Part shown: positions 31,264 through 40,599 of the stretch, in pieces | How positions within the stretch are numbered: position 1 is the first letter of the stretch | Layout of the letters: every line of letters begins with the position of its first letter | NCBI GenBank assembly: GCA_024235015.1 | Contig: JACKNG010000001.1 | Span: 682,001-746,000 of the forward strand | DNA length: 64,000 nt | Source: Gammaproteobacteria bacterium | Lineage (GTDB): Bacteria; Pseudomonadota; Gammaproteobacteria; Ga0077536 | Reading direction: 5' to 3' | The notes under the pieces: model-generated | What the model was told of the DNA's origin: nothing | What the model saw: the letters and a program-made list of their open reading frames with translations, nothing else | Databases searched by the model: none | Program-made: the position numbers and the translations under genes

Positions 31264-32445
31264 TCATACGTCCTCGAGCTGCCAGCTGCCGCCGGCATCG
31301 CTGAGGCATTGCGCGCAGCCCATGGCCGCGGCATCGCCCTGTTGGCCGGGCAGGCCCTGCACCACGCGGTAGCCGGCGGCGCGCAGGTCGCGCATCGCGG
31401 CGAGCAGGTCGGGACTGGTGCCGGCGGGCGCGAAAATGCGCCCCAGTTCGACCTGGGGCGTCGCGCTCAGTTCGGCCAGCACGTTGAGATCGGTACTGAA
31501 ACCAGTCGCCGAGCGCGCGCGGCCGAAGGACTGGCCGATGTTGTCGTAGCGCCCGCCCCAGGCGATGGCGCGACCGGCGGCCGGCGTGTAGGCGGCGAAC
31601 ATGACGCCGGTGTGGTAGCGGTAGCCGCGCAGCTCGGCGAAATCGAGATGGACCTGGGCGCGCGGCGCGAGCGCGGCGAGCAACTCGATGAGGCGCTCGA
31701 CGTCGTCGAGCGCGCGCCCGACTGCGGCCGGCGCCACCGCCAGCGCGTGGCGCGCCCGCGCCAGCACGTCGAGGTCGCCGTTGAGTTCGAGCAGCACGCC
31801 GAGATGACCGCGCACGGCGTCGTCCACGCCGGCCTGCTCGAGCACGCCTTCCAGCCCGCTGGCGTCCTTGAGCAGCAGCACCTCGAGGATGCGCGACTCG
31901 ATTTCGGCGTCGATGCGGGCGTGTTCGCAGATGGCGTGGAACAGCCCCATGTGACCGAGTTCGAGGGTGACGTCGCCGATCCCCGCGCTGCCGAGAATCT
32001 CCAGCAGCAGGGCAATGACCTCGGCGTCGCTCTCGATGCCGGTATGCCCGTAGAGTTCGGCGCCGATCTGCAGCGGGTTGCGCGAGCCGGCGAACTTGTC
32101 CGGCAAGGTGTGCAGGACCGGCCCGATGTAGCAGAAGCGCTGCGGGTGATCGGCCGGCAGGCGATGGGCGTCGATACGGGCGACCTGCGGCGTGATGTCG
32201 GCGCGCACCCCCATCATGCGACCGGTGACCTGGTCGATGAGCTTGAAGGTCTGCAGGTCGAGATCTTCGCCGATGCCGGACAGCAGCGAATCCAGGTACT
32301 CGATGACGGGCGGCACGACCAAGTCGTAGCCCCAGCGCTCGAACACGTCGAGCAGGCGCCGGCGCAGCGCTTCCACCTGCCGCGCGCGCGGCGGCAGGAC
32401 TTCGTCGACGCCATCCGGCAGCAACCAGCGATTGCGTGCGCCCAT
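31264..32445 (-). CDS. hisZ: ATP phosphoribosyltransferase regulatory subunit
   Basis: This is a 393-residue protein with the fold of histidyl-tRNA synthetase catalytic domains. It has the LLPDGVDEVLPP start, a FERWGYDLVVPP segment near residue 36, and LQTFKLID and R-DITPQVAR (motif 2-like) near 65-90. It lacks the anticodon-binding domain and several synthetase residues, as HisZ does. HisZ joins short-form HisG to form the first enzyme of histidine synthesis; hisG itself is not in this window. Location next to purA and the hfl genes is common in gammaproteobacteria with this HisZ type. Confidence 0.93.
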   Translation of the reverse strand: MGARNRWLLPDGVDEVLPPRARQVEALRRRLLDVFERWGYDLVVPPVIEYLDSLLSGIGEDLDLQTFKLIDQVTGRMMGVRADITPQVARIDAHRLPADHPQRFCYIGPVLHTLPDKFAGSRNPLQIGAELYGHTGIESDAEVIALLLEILGSAGIGDVTLELGHMGLFHAICEHARIDAEIESRILEVLLLKDASGLEGVLEQAGVDDAVRGHLGVLLELNGDLDVLARARHALAVAPAAVGRALDDVERLIELLAALAPRAQVHLDFAELRGYRYHTGVMFAAYTPAAGRAIAWGGRYDNIGQSFGRARSATGFSTDLNVLAELSATPQVELGRIFAPAGTSPDLLAAMRDLRAAGYRVVQGLPGQQGDAAAMGCAQCLSDAGGSWQLEDV

Positions 32446-32447
32446 CG

Positions 32448-32633
32448 TCAGTGAACCACGTAGAGCAGCGCCACGCCGCCGAGCATGCAGACCAGCCCGG
32501 CCACGCGCAGGCCACGATCGTCGAGGCGCGCCGCGGTGATCAGCGTGCGCCGGAAGCGGGCGGGATTGAGAAACGGCATGATGCCTTCCAACACCATCAT
32601 CAGGGCAAGTGCCGTGAGCAGGTCACCTAGCAC
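32448..32633 (-). CDS. DUF2065 (YjeT-like) small inner-membrane protein
   Basis: This is a 61-residue protein if GTG 32633 is used. That gives the usual DUF2065 opening LGDLLTALALMMVLEGIMPF, followed by the family motif LNPARFRRTL and a second hydrophobic helix (GLVCMLGGVALLYVV). The two helices suggest an inner-membrane hairpin. A GTG at 32660 would add nine residues of no family similarity. Function is unknown. It lies between hflC and hisZ, the same position yjeT holds in E. coli between hflC and purA. Confidence 0.85.
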   Translation of the reverse strand: MLGDLLTALALMMVLEGIMPFLNPARFRRTLITAARLDDRGLRVAGLVCMLGGVALLYVVH

Positions 32634-32669
32634 GTCGGCGGGCGCTGGAGACCCGCGCACGCGCCGCGG

Positions 32670-33533
32670 CTACTGTTGCCCACGCGGGTTGCCGAAATAC
32701 TTGAAGAACTCCGAGTCCGGTTGGAGCAGGAGTACGTCGTTCTTGCCGCTGAAGCTCGACTTGTAGGCATTCAGGCTGCGGTAGAAGTCGTAGAACTCGG
32801 CGTCGCGGTTGTAGGCCTCGGCATAGATCTCGGCGGCCTTGGCATCGCCCGCGCCGCGCAGGTCCTCGGCATCGCGATAGGCCTCGGCCGAGATCACGGT
32901 ACGTTGACGGTCGGCGTCGGCGCGGATGGTGATGGCTTCCTTCTCGCCGCGGGCGCGGAACTCGCGCGCCACGCGCGAACGCTCCGAGCGCATGCGCTCG
33001 TAGACGTTGCTCGAGACCTCGGTCGGCAGGTCGATGCGCTTGAGGCGCACGTCGACGATTTCCATGCCCAGCGCTTCGCCGCGTTCGTTGGCCATGTGCG
33101 TGACGATCTTCATGATCGCGCCGCGTTCGCCCGAGACCACTTCCTGCACGTTGCGCTTGCCGAACTCGCTGCGCAGGCCGTCGTTGATTTTCTGGTAGAG
33201 CAGCAGGCCGGCACGGCGCGGATCGCCGTCGGTCGACTTGTAGAACTGCTCGACGTCGAAAATACGCCAGCGTGCGAAGGAATCGACGATGACGTCCTTC
33301 TTCTCGCCGGTGAGGAAGCGCTGCGGCTCGGCGTCGAGGGTCTGCAGGCGCTTGTCGAAGGTGCGCACGTTCTGCAACACGGGCACCATGAAGTGCAGAC
33401 CGGGCTTGAAGTCGGAGCGCGAGATCTTGCCGAGCTGGAACAGGATGGCGTACTCGTACTCGTAGACGCGGAAGGTGCACATCCAGGCCAGGCCCAGCAC
33501 CAGGACGATGACGGTGAAGATACGCGCGGCCAT
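32670..33533 (-). CDS. hflC: HflC, modulator of FtsH protease
   Basis: This is a 287-residue SPFH/Band 7 protein with one N-terminal transmembrane helix (TVIVLVLGLAWMCTF), a Band 7 domain at about 20-190 and a long Ala/Glu/Arg coiled helix with EFRARGEKEA and AEIYAEAYNRD, followed by the YRSLNAYK stretch typical of HflC. HflC and HflK form a large periplasm-facing cage around FtsH in the inner membrane and restrain its proteolysis. It starts one base after the hflK stop, so they are surely co-translated. Confidence 0.97.
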   Translation of the reverse strand: MAARIFTVIVLVLGLAWMCTFRVYEYEYAILFQLGKISRSDFKPGLHFMVPVLQNVRTFDKRLQTLDAEPQRFLTGEKKDVIVDSFARWRIFDVEQFYKSTDGDPRRAGLLLYQKINDGLRSEFGKRNVQEVVSGERGAIMKIVTHMANERGEALGMEIVDVRLKRIDLPTEVSSNVYERMRSERSRVAREFRARGEKEAITIRADADRQRTVISAEAYRDAEDLRGAGDAKAAEIYAEAYNRDAEFYDFYRSLNAYKSSFSGKNDVLLLQPDSEFFKYFGNPRGQQ

Positions 33534-33534
33534 C

Positions 33535-34677
33535 TCAGCGCACCGTCCGCGTACGGCCACTGCGCCGATCGCGCATGCTGTCTTCGCTGCTCGGCACGTA
33601 GGGAGTGCGCTCCGGCATCACGGATTGCGCCGCGTTCTCAGCCGCCGACTCGCGCTGCTTGTCGATGAGCTTGTCGATGGGCAGGTACATCAGGCTCGAA
33701 CCCCGGTCGTCGTCCACGATCACCTTGGTGCTTTCCGACATGACCTCCTCGAGAGTCTCGAGGTAGAGGCGCTGGCGCGTGACTTCCGGCGCCTTCTCGT
33801 ACTCGGTCAGCAGTTGCTTGAAGCGTTTCGCTTCACCATCGGCCTGGGCCACGATGCGTTCCTTGTAGGCCTCGGCATCGAGGCGGATGCGCGCCGCCTC
33901 ACCCTGGGCCCGCTCGACGACCTCGTTGCGGTAGGCCTCGGCCTCGTTGATCTTGCGTTGCTCGTCCTCGCGCGCCTTGATGGCATCGTCGAACGCTGCC
34001 TTGACCTCTTCCGGCGGCTTGGCCGGCTGCATGTTCACACTGGATACCTCGATGCCGGACTCGTAGTTGTCGAGGATTTCCTGGATCAACGACTGGGCGC
34101 TGGCGGCGATCTCGGCGCGGCCCTCGGTGATGACGAAATCGAGCGTGCTCTGGCCGATGATGTCGCGGATGGCGGCCTCGGTGACCCGCTGCACGGAGAC
34201 GTCCGGGTCGGCGATGCGAAACAGGTATTTCTGTGGTTCGCGGACGCGGTACTGCACCGCGACCTCGACCTCGACGATGTTCTCGTCGCCGGTCAGCATG
34301 GCGGAATCGGCCGTCAGGGTCTGGATACGCTCGATGTTGACCTTGACGACTTCCTCGATCGGTCGCGGCAGGCGGATGTGCGGGCCCGGCGGCAGGGTCG
34401 TGACGTACTTGCCGAAGCGCATCACCACGCCGGCCTCGGCAGGGTCGATACGGTAGACCATCTCCCAGGCCAGCAGCGCGAGGGCGAGCACCCCGACCAC
34501 CGCCCACACCGCGGCGTTCTCGCCGCCGCTGCCACTGCCGCCGCCCCGGCCACCGAACAGGCCGCCGAGCTTTTGCTGCATCTTGCGCACGACCTCGTCC
34601 AGATCGGGCGGTCCCTGGTCGTTGCGGCGGTTCCCCCAGGGGTCGCGATCGTCACCGTCTGGATCGTTCCAGGCCAT
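33535..34677 (-). CDS. hflK: HflK, modulator of FtsH protease
   Basis: This is a 380-residue partner of HflC. The Gly-rich cytosolic N-terminus carries WNDPDG..DPWG and a GRGGGSGSGG run, as in E. coli HflK. A transmembrane helix (AVWAVVGVLALALLAWEMVY, about 56-75), Band 7 domain (about 80-260) and the long coiled helix with EAEAYRNEVVERA and EAYKERIVAQA follow, then a divergent C-terminal tail. With HflC it forms the FtsH-regulating membrane complex. It follows hflX, with 108 bp between. Confidence 0.97.
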   Translation of the reverse strand: MAWNDPDGDDRDPWGNRRNDQGPPDLDEVVRKMQQKLGGLFGGRGGGSGSGGENAAVWAVVGVLALALLAWEMVYRIDPAEAGVVMRFGKYVTTLPPGPHIRLPRPIEEVVKVNIERIQTLTADSAMLTGDENIVEVEVAVQYRVREPQKYLFRIADPDVSVQRVTEAAIRDIIGQSTLDFVITEGRAEIAASAQSLIQEILDNYESGIEVSSVNMQPAKPPEEVKAAFDDAIKAREDEQRKINEAEAYRNEVVERAQGEAARIRLDAEAYKERIVAQADGEAKRFKQLLTEYEKAPEVTRQRLYLETLEEVMSESTKVIVDDDRGSSLMYLPIDKLIDKQRESAAENAAQSVMPERTPYVPSSEDSMRDRRSGRTRTVR

Positions 34678-34785
34678 TGAATTCTCTTGTCTTGTGCGGT
34701 TGCGGGGGCAAGGGCGCCGATTGTAAGGGGCGCACCCGGCATGTTCAATCTCGGGTGGCCCGCGCGGCGCCGCGCAGGCTACCGC

Positions 34786-36117
34786 TCAGACGAGTTCGCC
34801 CGAACCTTCGGGCGCCACCTCGAGTGGTACGGCATCGGCGTCGACCTCGATCACCGCGGTGGCGAAACCGGGTTCGGCGCGCAAGGCCTGCCAGCGCGCC
34901 TCGCCGAGGTTGGTCTCGACCAGCCAGCCACCTTCCGGCAGGTCGCTCTCGTCGGCCACCGCGCCCCATTCGTAGAGCCGCGCGCGCAGGCGCCCGGCGC
35001 CCGGCGCGAGACGCAGCCAGCGGCGGTTCTTGCGCTCGTCGAGGTGTTCGCCGATGGCCTCGAGCAGGAGATGGATGCCACGGCCGTCGAGGGCCGACAA
35101 CCACACCCGCCGCACGCGGCCCTGGGCATCACGCTCGACCGCCGGCTCGCGACCGGGGATGGCGTCGATCTTGTTGTAGACCTCGATGACCGGCACCGCG
35201 CCCGCGCCGATGCGTGCGACGACCTCGAGCACGTCGGCCATGCGCTGGTCGCGCTCCTCGTCGGCGGCGTCGACGACGTGCAGCAGCAAGGTCGCGTCGC
35301 GCGTCTCTTCCAGTGTCGCCTCGAACGCGGCCACCAGTTCGGGCGGCAGGCGGCGGATGAAGCCGACGGTATCGCTCAGCACCACGGGGTGCTCGCCCGG
35401 CACGTCGAGCGTGCGCAGGGTGGTGTCGAGGGTGGCGAAGAGCTGGTCGGCGGCGTAGACCCCGCCCGCCGTGAGCCGGTTGAACAGGGTCGACTTGCCG
35501 GCATTGGTGTAGCCGACCAGCGCCACCGTCGACAACAGGGCGCGCTTGCGCGCACGCGTACCCTGCCGCCGCTGGCGCTTGACCCGTTCGAGTTTCTCGT
35601 TGATCTGCTTGATGCGCACGCCGATCAGGCGGCGGTCGGTTTCGAGCTGGGTCTCGCCCGGCCCGCGCAGGCCGATGCCGCCCTTCTGGCGTTCGAGATG
35701 GGTCCAGCCGCGTACCAGCCGCGTCGACAGGTGCTTGAGCTGGGCCAGCTCGACCTGCAGCTTGCCTTCGAACGACCGTGCACGCTGGGCGAAGATATCG
35801 AGAATGAGACCGGTGCGGTCGATCACCCGGCATTCGAGATGACGTTCGAGGTTGCGTTCCTGGGCCGGCGAGAGGTCGTGGTTGATCAGCACGACCTCGA
35901 TGTCGTGCGCGCGGCAGGCCGCGGCGATCTCGTCGGCCTTGCCGCTCCCGACGAAGAACTTGGCGTCCGGGGTGGTACGACGCGCGGTGACCGCGGCGAC
36001 CGGCTCGACCGCCGCCGCGCGCGCCAGTTCGGTGAACTCTTCGCTGTCGTCGTCGTCCGGCGCGAACTGGACGTGGACGAGCAGCGCCCGCTCGCCACCG
36101 GAGGGCCGTTCAAGCAA
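34786..36117 (-). CDS. hflX: GTPase HflX
   Basis: This is a 443-residue ribosome-splitting GTPase. The N-terminal HflX domain has FFVGSGKADE near 55 and HDLSPAQERNLE near 79. The GxGETQLETDRR segment is near 150, and the GTPase domain has the P-loop GYTNAGKST near 202, switch region DTVGFIRRLP near 248 and NKID near 317. The only in-frame start before the conserved part is TTG 36117, because a stop codon lies seven codons upstream. HflX rescues stalled or heat-damaged ribosomes. It lies 21 bp after hfq, the usual order. Confidence 0.95.
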   Translation of the reverse strand: MLERPSGGERALLVHVQFAPDDDDSEEFTELARAAAVEPVAAVTARRTTPDAKFFVGSGKADEIAAACRAHDIEVVLINHDLSPAQERNLERHLECRVIDRTGLILDIFAQRARSFEGKLQVELAQLKHLSTRLVRGWTHLERQKGGIGLRGPGETQLETDRRLIGVRIKQINEKLERVKRQRRQGTRARKRALLSTVALVGYTNAGKSTLFNRLTAGGVYAADQLFATLDTTLRTLDVPGEHPVVLSDTVGFIRRLPPELVAAFEATLEETRDATLLLHVVDAADEERDQRMADVLEVVARIGAGAVPVIEVYNKIDAIPGREPAVERDAQGRVRRVWLSALDGRGIHLLLEAIGEHLDERKNRRWLRLAPGAGRLRARLYEWGAVADESDLPEGGWLVETNLGEARWQALRAEPGFATAVIEVDADAVPLEVAPEGSGELV

Positions 36118-36138
36118 GTGTGCGAGAACCCCGGGTGT

Positions 36139-36402
36139 TCAAGACTCGCCGTCGTCCTTGGCGTCCTGGTCGTCGGCCTGGTCGGCGCGCGGCAGGCGCA
36201 CGTTGCGCGCCGGCACGACCGTCGAGATCGCGTGCTTGTAGACCATCTGGCTGACCGAGTTCTTGAGCAGGATGACGAACTGGTCGAACGACTCGATCTG
36301 GCCCTGCAGCTTGATGCCGTTGACCAGGTAAATCGAGACCGGCACCCGCTCGCGGCGCAGCGCGTTGAGGTACGGTTCCTGGAGTGATTGTCCCTTGCTC
36401 AT
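36139..36402 (-). CDS. hfq: RNA chaperone Hfq
   Basis: This is an 87-residue Sm-like protein that forms a hexameric ring and helps small RNAs pair with mRNAs. The N-terminus QSLQEPYLNALRRERVPVSI and Sm1 motif LVNGIKLQGQIESFDQF are classic, and Sm2 contains YKHAIST, giving the lateral and proximal RNA-binding faces. The acidic C-terminal tail (about 18 residues) is short compared with E. coli (102 residues). A likely promoter lies between miaA and hfq at about 36497-36524. Confidence 0.97.
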   Translation of the reverse strand: MSKGQSLQEPYLNALRRERVPVSIYLVNGIKLQGQIESFDQFVILLKNSVSQMVYKHAISTVVPARNVRLPRADQADDQDAKDDGES

Positions 36403-36496
36403 GGCAGTCCCCTTGTTCTTGTTCTGTGCGATCGCGGTGTCGGGTTTCGTCGCGATGGCCGTCCCTGCCATGGATCGCGCTGTAAATCCCCGCGGT

Positions 36497-36524
36497 ACTC
36501 TAATGCAGAACGACCGCATTGCAA
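36497..36524 (-). promoter_or_regulatory. Putative sigma70 promoter of hfq
   Basis: On the minus strand, -35 TTGCAA and -10 TAGAGT are separated by 16 bp, in a locally AT-rich patch between miaA and hfq. The -10 is about 95 bp upstream of the hfq ATG. Hfq has its own promoters next to miaA in other gammaproteobacteria. Confidence 0.4.
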
Positions 36525-36531
36525 AATCGCA

Positions 36532-37461
36532 TCATCGTGCCATTACCCCGAGCAGGGTGGCCAACGCAGCCTCGCCTGCCAGCCAGGTGCAGTCCCGTTC
36601 CCGCCGCAGCCAGGTGAGCTGGCGCTTGGCCAGCTGGCGCGTGTCGATGACGCCGCGCTCACGCATCGCGGCGAAATCGTACTCGCCGTCGAGATAGCGC
36701 CAGATCGCGCGGTAGCCGACCGTGCGCATGGCCGGCATGTCCGCCGCCAGGGACGCGCGTCGCCGCAGCATGGCGACCTCGTTGACGAAGCCGCGTTCGA
36801 GCATGTCGTCGAAACGCGCGGCGATCGCTGCGTGCAGATCGCGTCGTTCGGTGGGCGCGACGACGAACTTCAGCGGCCGCGGCGTGAGCGGCGCGAGCTG
36901 GCGTTCGGCCCACAGCTCGCTGAGCGGACGCCCGGTCAGTCGCTGCACTTCGAGCGCGCGCGTCAGGCGCTGCGGATCGTTGGGGTGGATGCGCGCCGCC
37001 GCTGCCGGGTCGACCGCGGCGAGACGCGCATGCAGGGCGGCCGCGCCGTCGCGGGCGAGTTCCTGCGCGAGTTCGGCGCGCAGCGCGGCGTCGGCTGCGG
37101 GCAGTTCGGCCAGGCCCTCGTCGAGGGCGCGGAAGTAGAGCCCGGTCCCACCGACCAGCAGGGGCACCGCGCCGCGCGCGGCGACGGCGGCGATGGCCGC
37201 GCGCGCGTCGGCGCGGAACTCGGCGGCCGAGTAGGTTTCGCCCGGATCGCGGATGTCGACGAGGTGGTGGGCGACCCGCGCGCGCTCCGCCGGCGAGGGC
37301 TTGGCCGTGCCGATGTCGAGCCCGCGGTAGACCAGGGCCGAATCGACGCTGATCACCTCGACCGGGCACCGTGCGGCCAGCGCCAACGCGAGGCGCGTCT
37401 TGCCGGCGCCGGTCGGGCCCATCAGGAACACCGCCGGACCGCGGTAGGGTGTTTCAGCCAC
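36532..37461 (-). CDS. miaA: tRNA dimethylallyltransferase
   Basis: This is a 309-residue enzyme that adds a dimethylallyl group to A37 of tRNAs reading UNN codons. Start GTG 37461 gives the P-loop GPTGAGKTRLA at about 14-24. Further signatures are the ISVDSALVYRGLDIGTAKP segment near 38 (SDSxQVYR family motif), GGTGLYFRAL near 103, and a Trp/Leu/Arg C-terminal region KRQLTWLRRERD. It overlaps the end of mutL by 8 bp, the standard mutL-miaA-hfq order. Confidence 0.97.
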   Translation of the reverse strand: MAETPYRGPAVFLMGPTGAGKTRLALALAARCPVEVISVDSALVYRGLDIGTAKPSPAERARVAHHLVDIRDPGETYSAAEFRADARAAIAAVAARGAVPLLVGGTGLYFRALDEGLAELPAADAALRAELAQELARDGAAALHARLAAVDPAAAARIHPNDPQRLTRALEVQRLTGRPLSELWAERQLAPLTPRPLKFVVAPTERRDLHAAIAARFDDMLERGFVNEVAMLRRRASLAADMPAMRTVGYRAIWRYLDGEYDFAAMRERGVIDTRQLAKRQLTWLRRERDCTWLAGEAALATLLGVMAR

Positions 37462-39088
37462 GGTCGAACAAGCGGGCGAGCGCGGCCGCGTCGAGCGTAC
37501 GGGCGAAGGTGTCGAGCGCGACGCCGGCGGCCCCCGCCGCGCGGGCGAGTTCGTCCAGCGCGCGCCGGCTCGCCGGCGGCGGCGGTTCCAACGCGAGGCA
37601 GCAGGCCGCGGCCTTGGCAATGTCCGCCGGCGCGGCTTCGCCGGCGTCGACCAGCGCCGCGACGAACGCCATCCAGTCGAGCGCCGGCAATATCGTCGGC
37701 ACCGCGCGCAGCACCCCACCCGCCGGCCCCAGGTCATCGAACTCGAAGCCGCGCGCGGCCAGCCCCGGGCGTGCAGCCAGGGCCGCAAGCTGGCCCGGGG
37801 CGAGCCGCACCGGCAGCAGCAAGGGGCGCGCCACGGACGGCTCGGCGAGACGCACCGTGAGCACCGCGCGCCAGGCCTCGACGAGGTCGAACACGCGCAC
37901 CACCCCGGCTTGTTCGTCGACCAGGTAGCGCCGGCCGACCAGGCCCAGCGGCCGCCCCGGCCAGGTCGCCTCGGCCAGCGCGGCCGGGCGGGTCGTGGCG
38001 GCCGGCGCAGTTGCCACGTAGGTCCGTGCCGGTGCTTCGCCGAGTGCCGCGGGCGCCGCCACGCCGCCCGCCCGCCCGCCGGCCTCGGGCAGGGCGCGGC
38101 GCACCGCGGTGTGCAGAACGTCGTGCACCGCGCGCAGGTCGGCGAAGCGCACCTCGAGCTTGCCGGGATGGACGTTGACGTCGACGCTGTCGGGGGCGAC
38201 GCTCAGGGCCAGTGCATAGGCCGGGTAGCTGCCGGCCGGCACGCTCTCGCCGTAGGCGGCGCGCACCGCGTGATGCAGGTTGCGGTCGCGGATGATGCGT
38301 CCGTTGAGGACGATGAACTGCAGATCGTTGTGATTGCCGGCGAGCGCCGCGCCGCCCACCCACCCGGCCACGGCGATGCCGTCGAGCATGAAGTCGAGCA
38401 CCTGCGCCTCCTGGCAGAACGCGGCGCCGAACACCGCCCGCCAGCGAGGTGCGTCGACGCCGTAGGTCGCCGGGCGTACGCGCAGACCACGCGCGCCGGC
38501 CTGGCTGAGCGAGAAGGCGACCTCGGGGCGGGCGAAGGCGAAGTGGCGCATCAGGCGCAGCACGTGCAGGAACTCGGTGCGGGCCTGCTTGAGGAAACGC
38601 CGTCGTGCCGGGATGCGCGCGAACAGCGCGCTGGCCTCGATGCGGCAGCCGCGGTTGCCGCGCGCCGGGCGCGGCGGCGGCAGCGCGGCACCGGCCGCGG
38701 CGGCGACCTGCCAGGCATGGGTGTCGTCGGCGGTACGGGTGACGACGGCGACGTCGGCGACTGCCGCGATGCTGGCCAGGGCTTCGCCGCGGAAGCCGAG
38801 CGAGACCAGGGCCTCGAGTTCGCGCGCATCGTGCAGTTTGCTCGTCCAGTGACGGCTGAACGCGGCGCCGAGCTCGGCCGCGGCGATGCCGCTGCCGTCG
38901 TCGCTGACGACGATGCGCTCGATGCCGCCGTCGACGAGTTCGACGTCGATGCGCCGGGCACCGGCATCGAGGCTGTTCTCGACCAGTTCCTTGACCACCG
39001 AGGCGGGACGCTCGACGACCTCGCCGGCGGCGATCTGGTTGACGAGGTGTTCGGGCAGCGGCCGGATCGCGGCGCGGGGCGCAGTCAT
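37454..39088 (-). CDS. mutL: DNA mismatch repair protein MutL
   Basis: This is a 544-residue protein. The GHKL ATPase domain has the NQIAAGEVVERPASVVKELV motif near residue 14, DAGA..I-V near 40, DDGSGI near 61 and SLGFRGEAL near 94. The C-terminal dimerisation domain (about 370-544) lacks the DQHAxxxE-type endonuclease motif, as in other MutL proteins that act with MutH. It is shorter than E. coli MutL (615) because the linker between domains is brief and Ala/Pro-rich. The start at 39088 is the ATG before TAPRAAIRPLP. Confidence 0.95.
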   Translation of the reverse strand: MTAPRAAIRPLPEHLVNQIAAGEVVERPASVVKELVENSLDAGARRIDVELVDGGIERIVVSDDGSGIAAAELGAAFSRHWTSKLHDARELEALVSLGFRGEALASIAAVADVAVVTRTADDTHAWQVAAAAGAALPPPRPARGNRGCRIEASALFARIPARRRFLKQARTEFLHVLRLMRHFAFARPEVAFSLSQAGARGLRVRPATYGVDAPRWRAVFGAAFCQEAQVLDFMLDGIAVAGWVGGAALAGNHNDLQFIVLNGRIIRDRNLHHAVRAAYGESVPAGSYPAYALALSVAPDSVDVNVHPGKLEVRFADLRAVHDVLHTAVRRALPEAGGRAGGVAAPAALGEAPARTYVATAPAATTRPAALAEATWPGRPLGLVGRRYLVDEQAGVVRVFDLVEAWRAVLTVRLAEPSVARPLLLPVRLAPGQLAALAARPGLAARGFEFDDLGPAGGVLRAVPTILPALDWMAFVAALVDAGEAAPADIAKAAACCLALEPPPPASRRALDELARAAGAAGVALDTFARTLDAAALARLFDRG

Positions 39089-39193
39089 GCGGCGGAATCT
39101 AGCCCAGATGGCTCTGTCGTGTCCTGCCGCGCACACCGCAGGGGAAACGGCCGCACTGCTGTCGTGCACCCGCGCGCGCGGGCGCCGCCGCGC

Positions 39194-40579
39194 TCAGGGG
39201 ATGCGCAGCTCCTGGCCGGTGCGCACCATTTCCGATGACAGGTTGTTGGCGAGCTTGAGGCTGCTGATGCTGACGTCGTAGCGGTTGGCGATCCCCGACA
39301 GGGTGTCGCCGCGCGCGACCCTGTGCCGGCGGACCTCGGCCATGCGCGTGCCGGGCGGCGGGTTGATGTCGAAGTAATGGGCGACGCCGGCATGGATCGC
39401 GCGGGCCAGCTTGCGCCGGTAGGCGACGCTGCGCAGGCGCTTCTCCTCGGTCGGGTTCGAGATGAACGCGGTCTCGATCAGGATGGAGGGAATGTCCGGT
39501 GACTTGAGTACCATGAACCCGGCGTGCTGTACCTGCTTGCGATGCACCGTCCCGATGCCCTTCAGCGCACCGAGGACATGGTTGGCCAGGTCGATGCTGG
39601 CTTCGATGGAGGCGGTCTGCGAGAGGTCGAGCAGCACCGACTTGAGGACGTCGTCCTTGTCGTCGAGCGAGACCCCGCCAATGAGGTCGGCAGCGTTCTC
39701 GTTGTCCGCCAGCCACTTCGCCGCCTCGCTGCTGGCGCCGCGCTGGGACAGCACGTAGACCGAGGAGCCGCTGACGCGGCGATCGCGGAAGGCATCGGCG
39801 TGCAGCGAGATGAACAGGTCGGCCTGCTGGGCCCGCGCCCGGTCCATGCGTTCGCGCAGCTTGAGATAGCGATCGTCGCCACGCGTCATCACCGCGCGCA
39901 TGCCCGGCTGTCTATCGATCAAGGCCGCCAGTTCCCGCGCCAGCGCCAGGGTGATGTCTTTTTCGTAGACGCCGCTCGGCCCGATCGCGCCGACGTCGGC
40001 GCCACCGTGCCCGGCATCGATGGCGACGATGGCATCACGCACCCGCGCCGGCCGCGCCCGCGCCGTGGTCACCGGCGTCGGCGCCGCCGTGACGACGGCG
40101 GGCGCCGGCTTGGCGGCGACGGTCTCGGGCGCGCTCAGTGCCGGCGACGGCTGCGGCGCGGGCGCCGGCGGCGGGGTCGGCGTCACGCGCGGCTGCGGCG
40201 CACCCGGGGCGAGCAGGTCGACGACCAGGCGGTAGCCGTAGTCGGCGCTCGGCGGCAGCAGCACGTCGTCGACTTGCATGGCCTGGCCGAGGTCGAGAAC
40301 CACGCGCAGGCCGTCCTTGCCGCGCACGGCGTGGCGCAGGCCGCGCAGCCCGGCCAGCCCTGGCGGGATCACCAGGCGACCGTGGGTCCGGGTGGCCTTG
40401 AAATCGATGACGACGCGCTCGGGATTGCGCATCGTGAAGACGCTGTAATCGGCCCGATCGCTCAAATCGAAGACCACGCGCGTGCGCGGCGGTTCGCGCC
40501 AGGTGCGAACGCCTTCGAGTTCGGCAGCGTCGAGCACGCTGCAGAGGCACAGCAGTATGAGAAAAGCGAGCCTGCGCAT
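39194..40579 (-). CDS. amiC: N-acetylmuramoyl-L-alanine amidase (AmiC-type)
   Basis: This is a 461-residue secreted enzyme that splits daughter-cell peptidoglycan. A signal peptide (LAFLILLCLCSVLDA) is followed by an AMIN domain (about 22-120) that targets the septum or cell poles, and a Pro/Ala-rich linker (about 125-185). The amidase_3 zinc domain comes next: DAGHGGAD near 190, the YEKD Glu, ISLHADA near 257 and LIETAFISNPTEE near 370. A C-terminal LysM domain (RVARGDTLSGIANRY) should bind glycan. The LysM end matches AmiB/AmiC-type proteins of pseudomonads. Amidase activity usually needs EnvC or NlpD, neither of which is here. Confidence 0.95.
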   Translation of the reverse strand: MRRLAFLILLCLCSVLDAAELEGVRTWREPPRTRVVFDLSDRADYSVFTMRNPERVVIDFKATRTHGRLVIPPGLAGLRGLRHAVRGKDGLRVVLDLGQAMQVDDVLLPPSADYGYRLVVDLLAPGAPQPRVTPTPPPAPAPQPSPALSAPETVAAKPAPAVVTAAPTPVTTARARPARVRDAIVAIDAGHGGADVGAIGPSGVYEKDITLALARELAALIDRQPGMRAVMTRGDDRYLKLRERMDRARAQQADLFISLHADAFRDRRVSGSSVYVLSQRGASSEAAKWLADNENAADLIGGVSLDDKDDVLKSVLLDLSQTASIEASIDLANHVLGALKGIGTVHRKQVQHAGFMVLKSPDIPSILIETAFISNPTEEKRLRSVAYRRKLARAIHAGVAHYFDINPPPGTRMAEVRRHRVARGDTLSGIANRYDVSISSLKLANNLSSEMVRTGQELRIP

Positions 40580-40599
40580 GGGCTTAGGAGAAGTTTCTC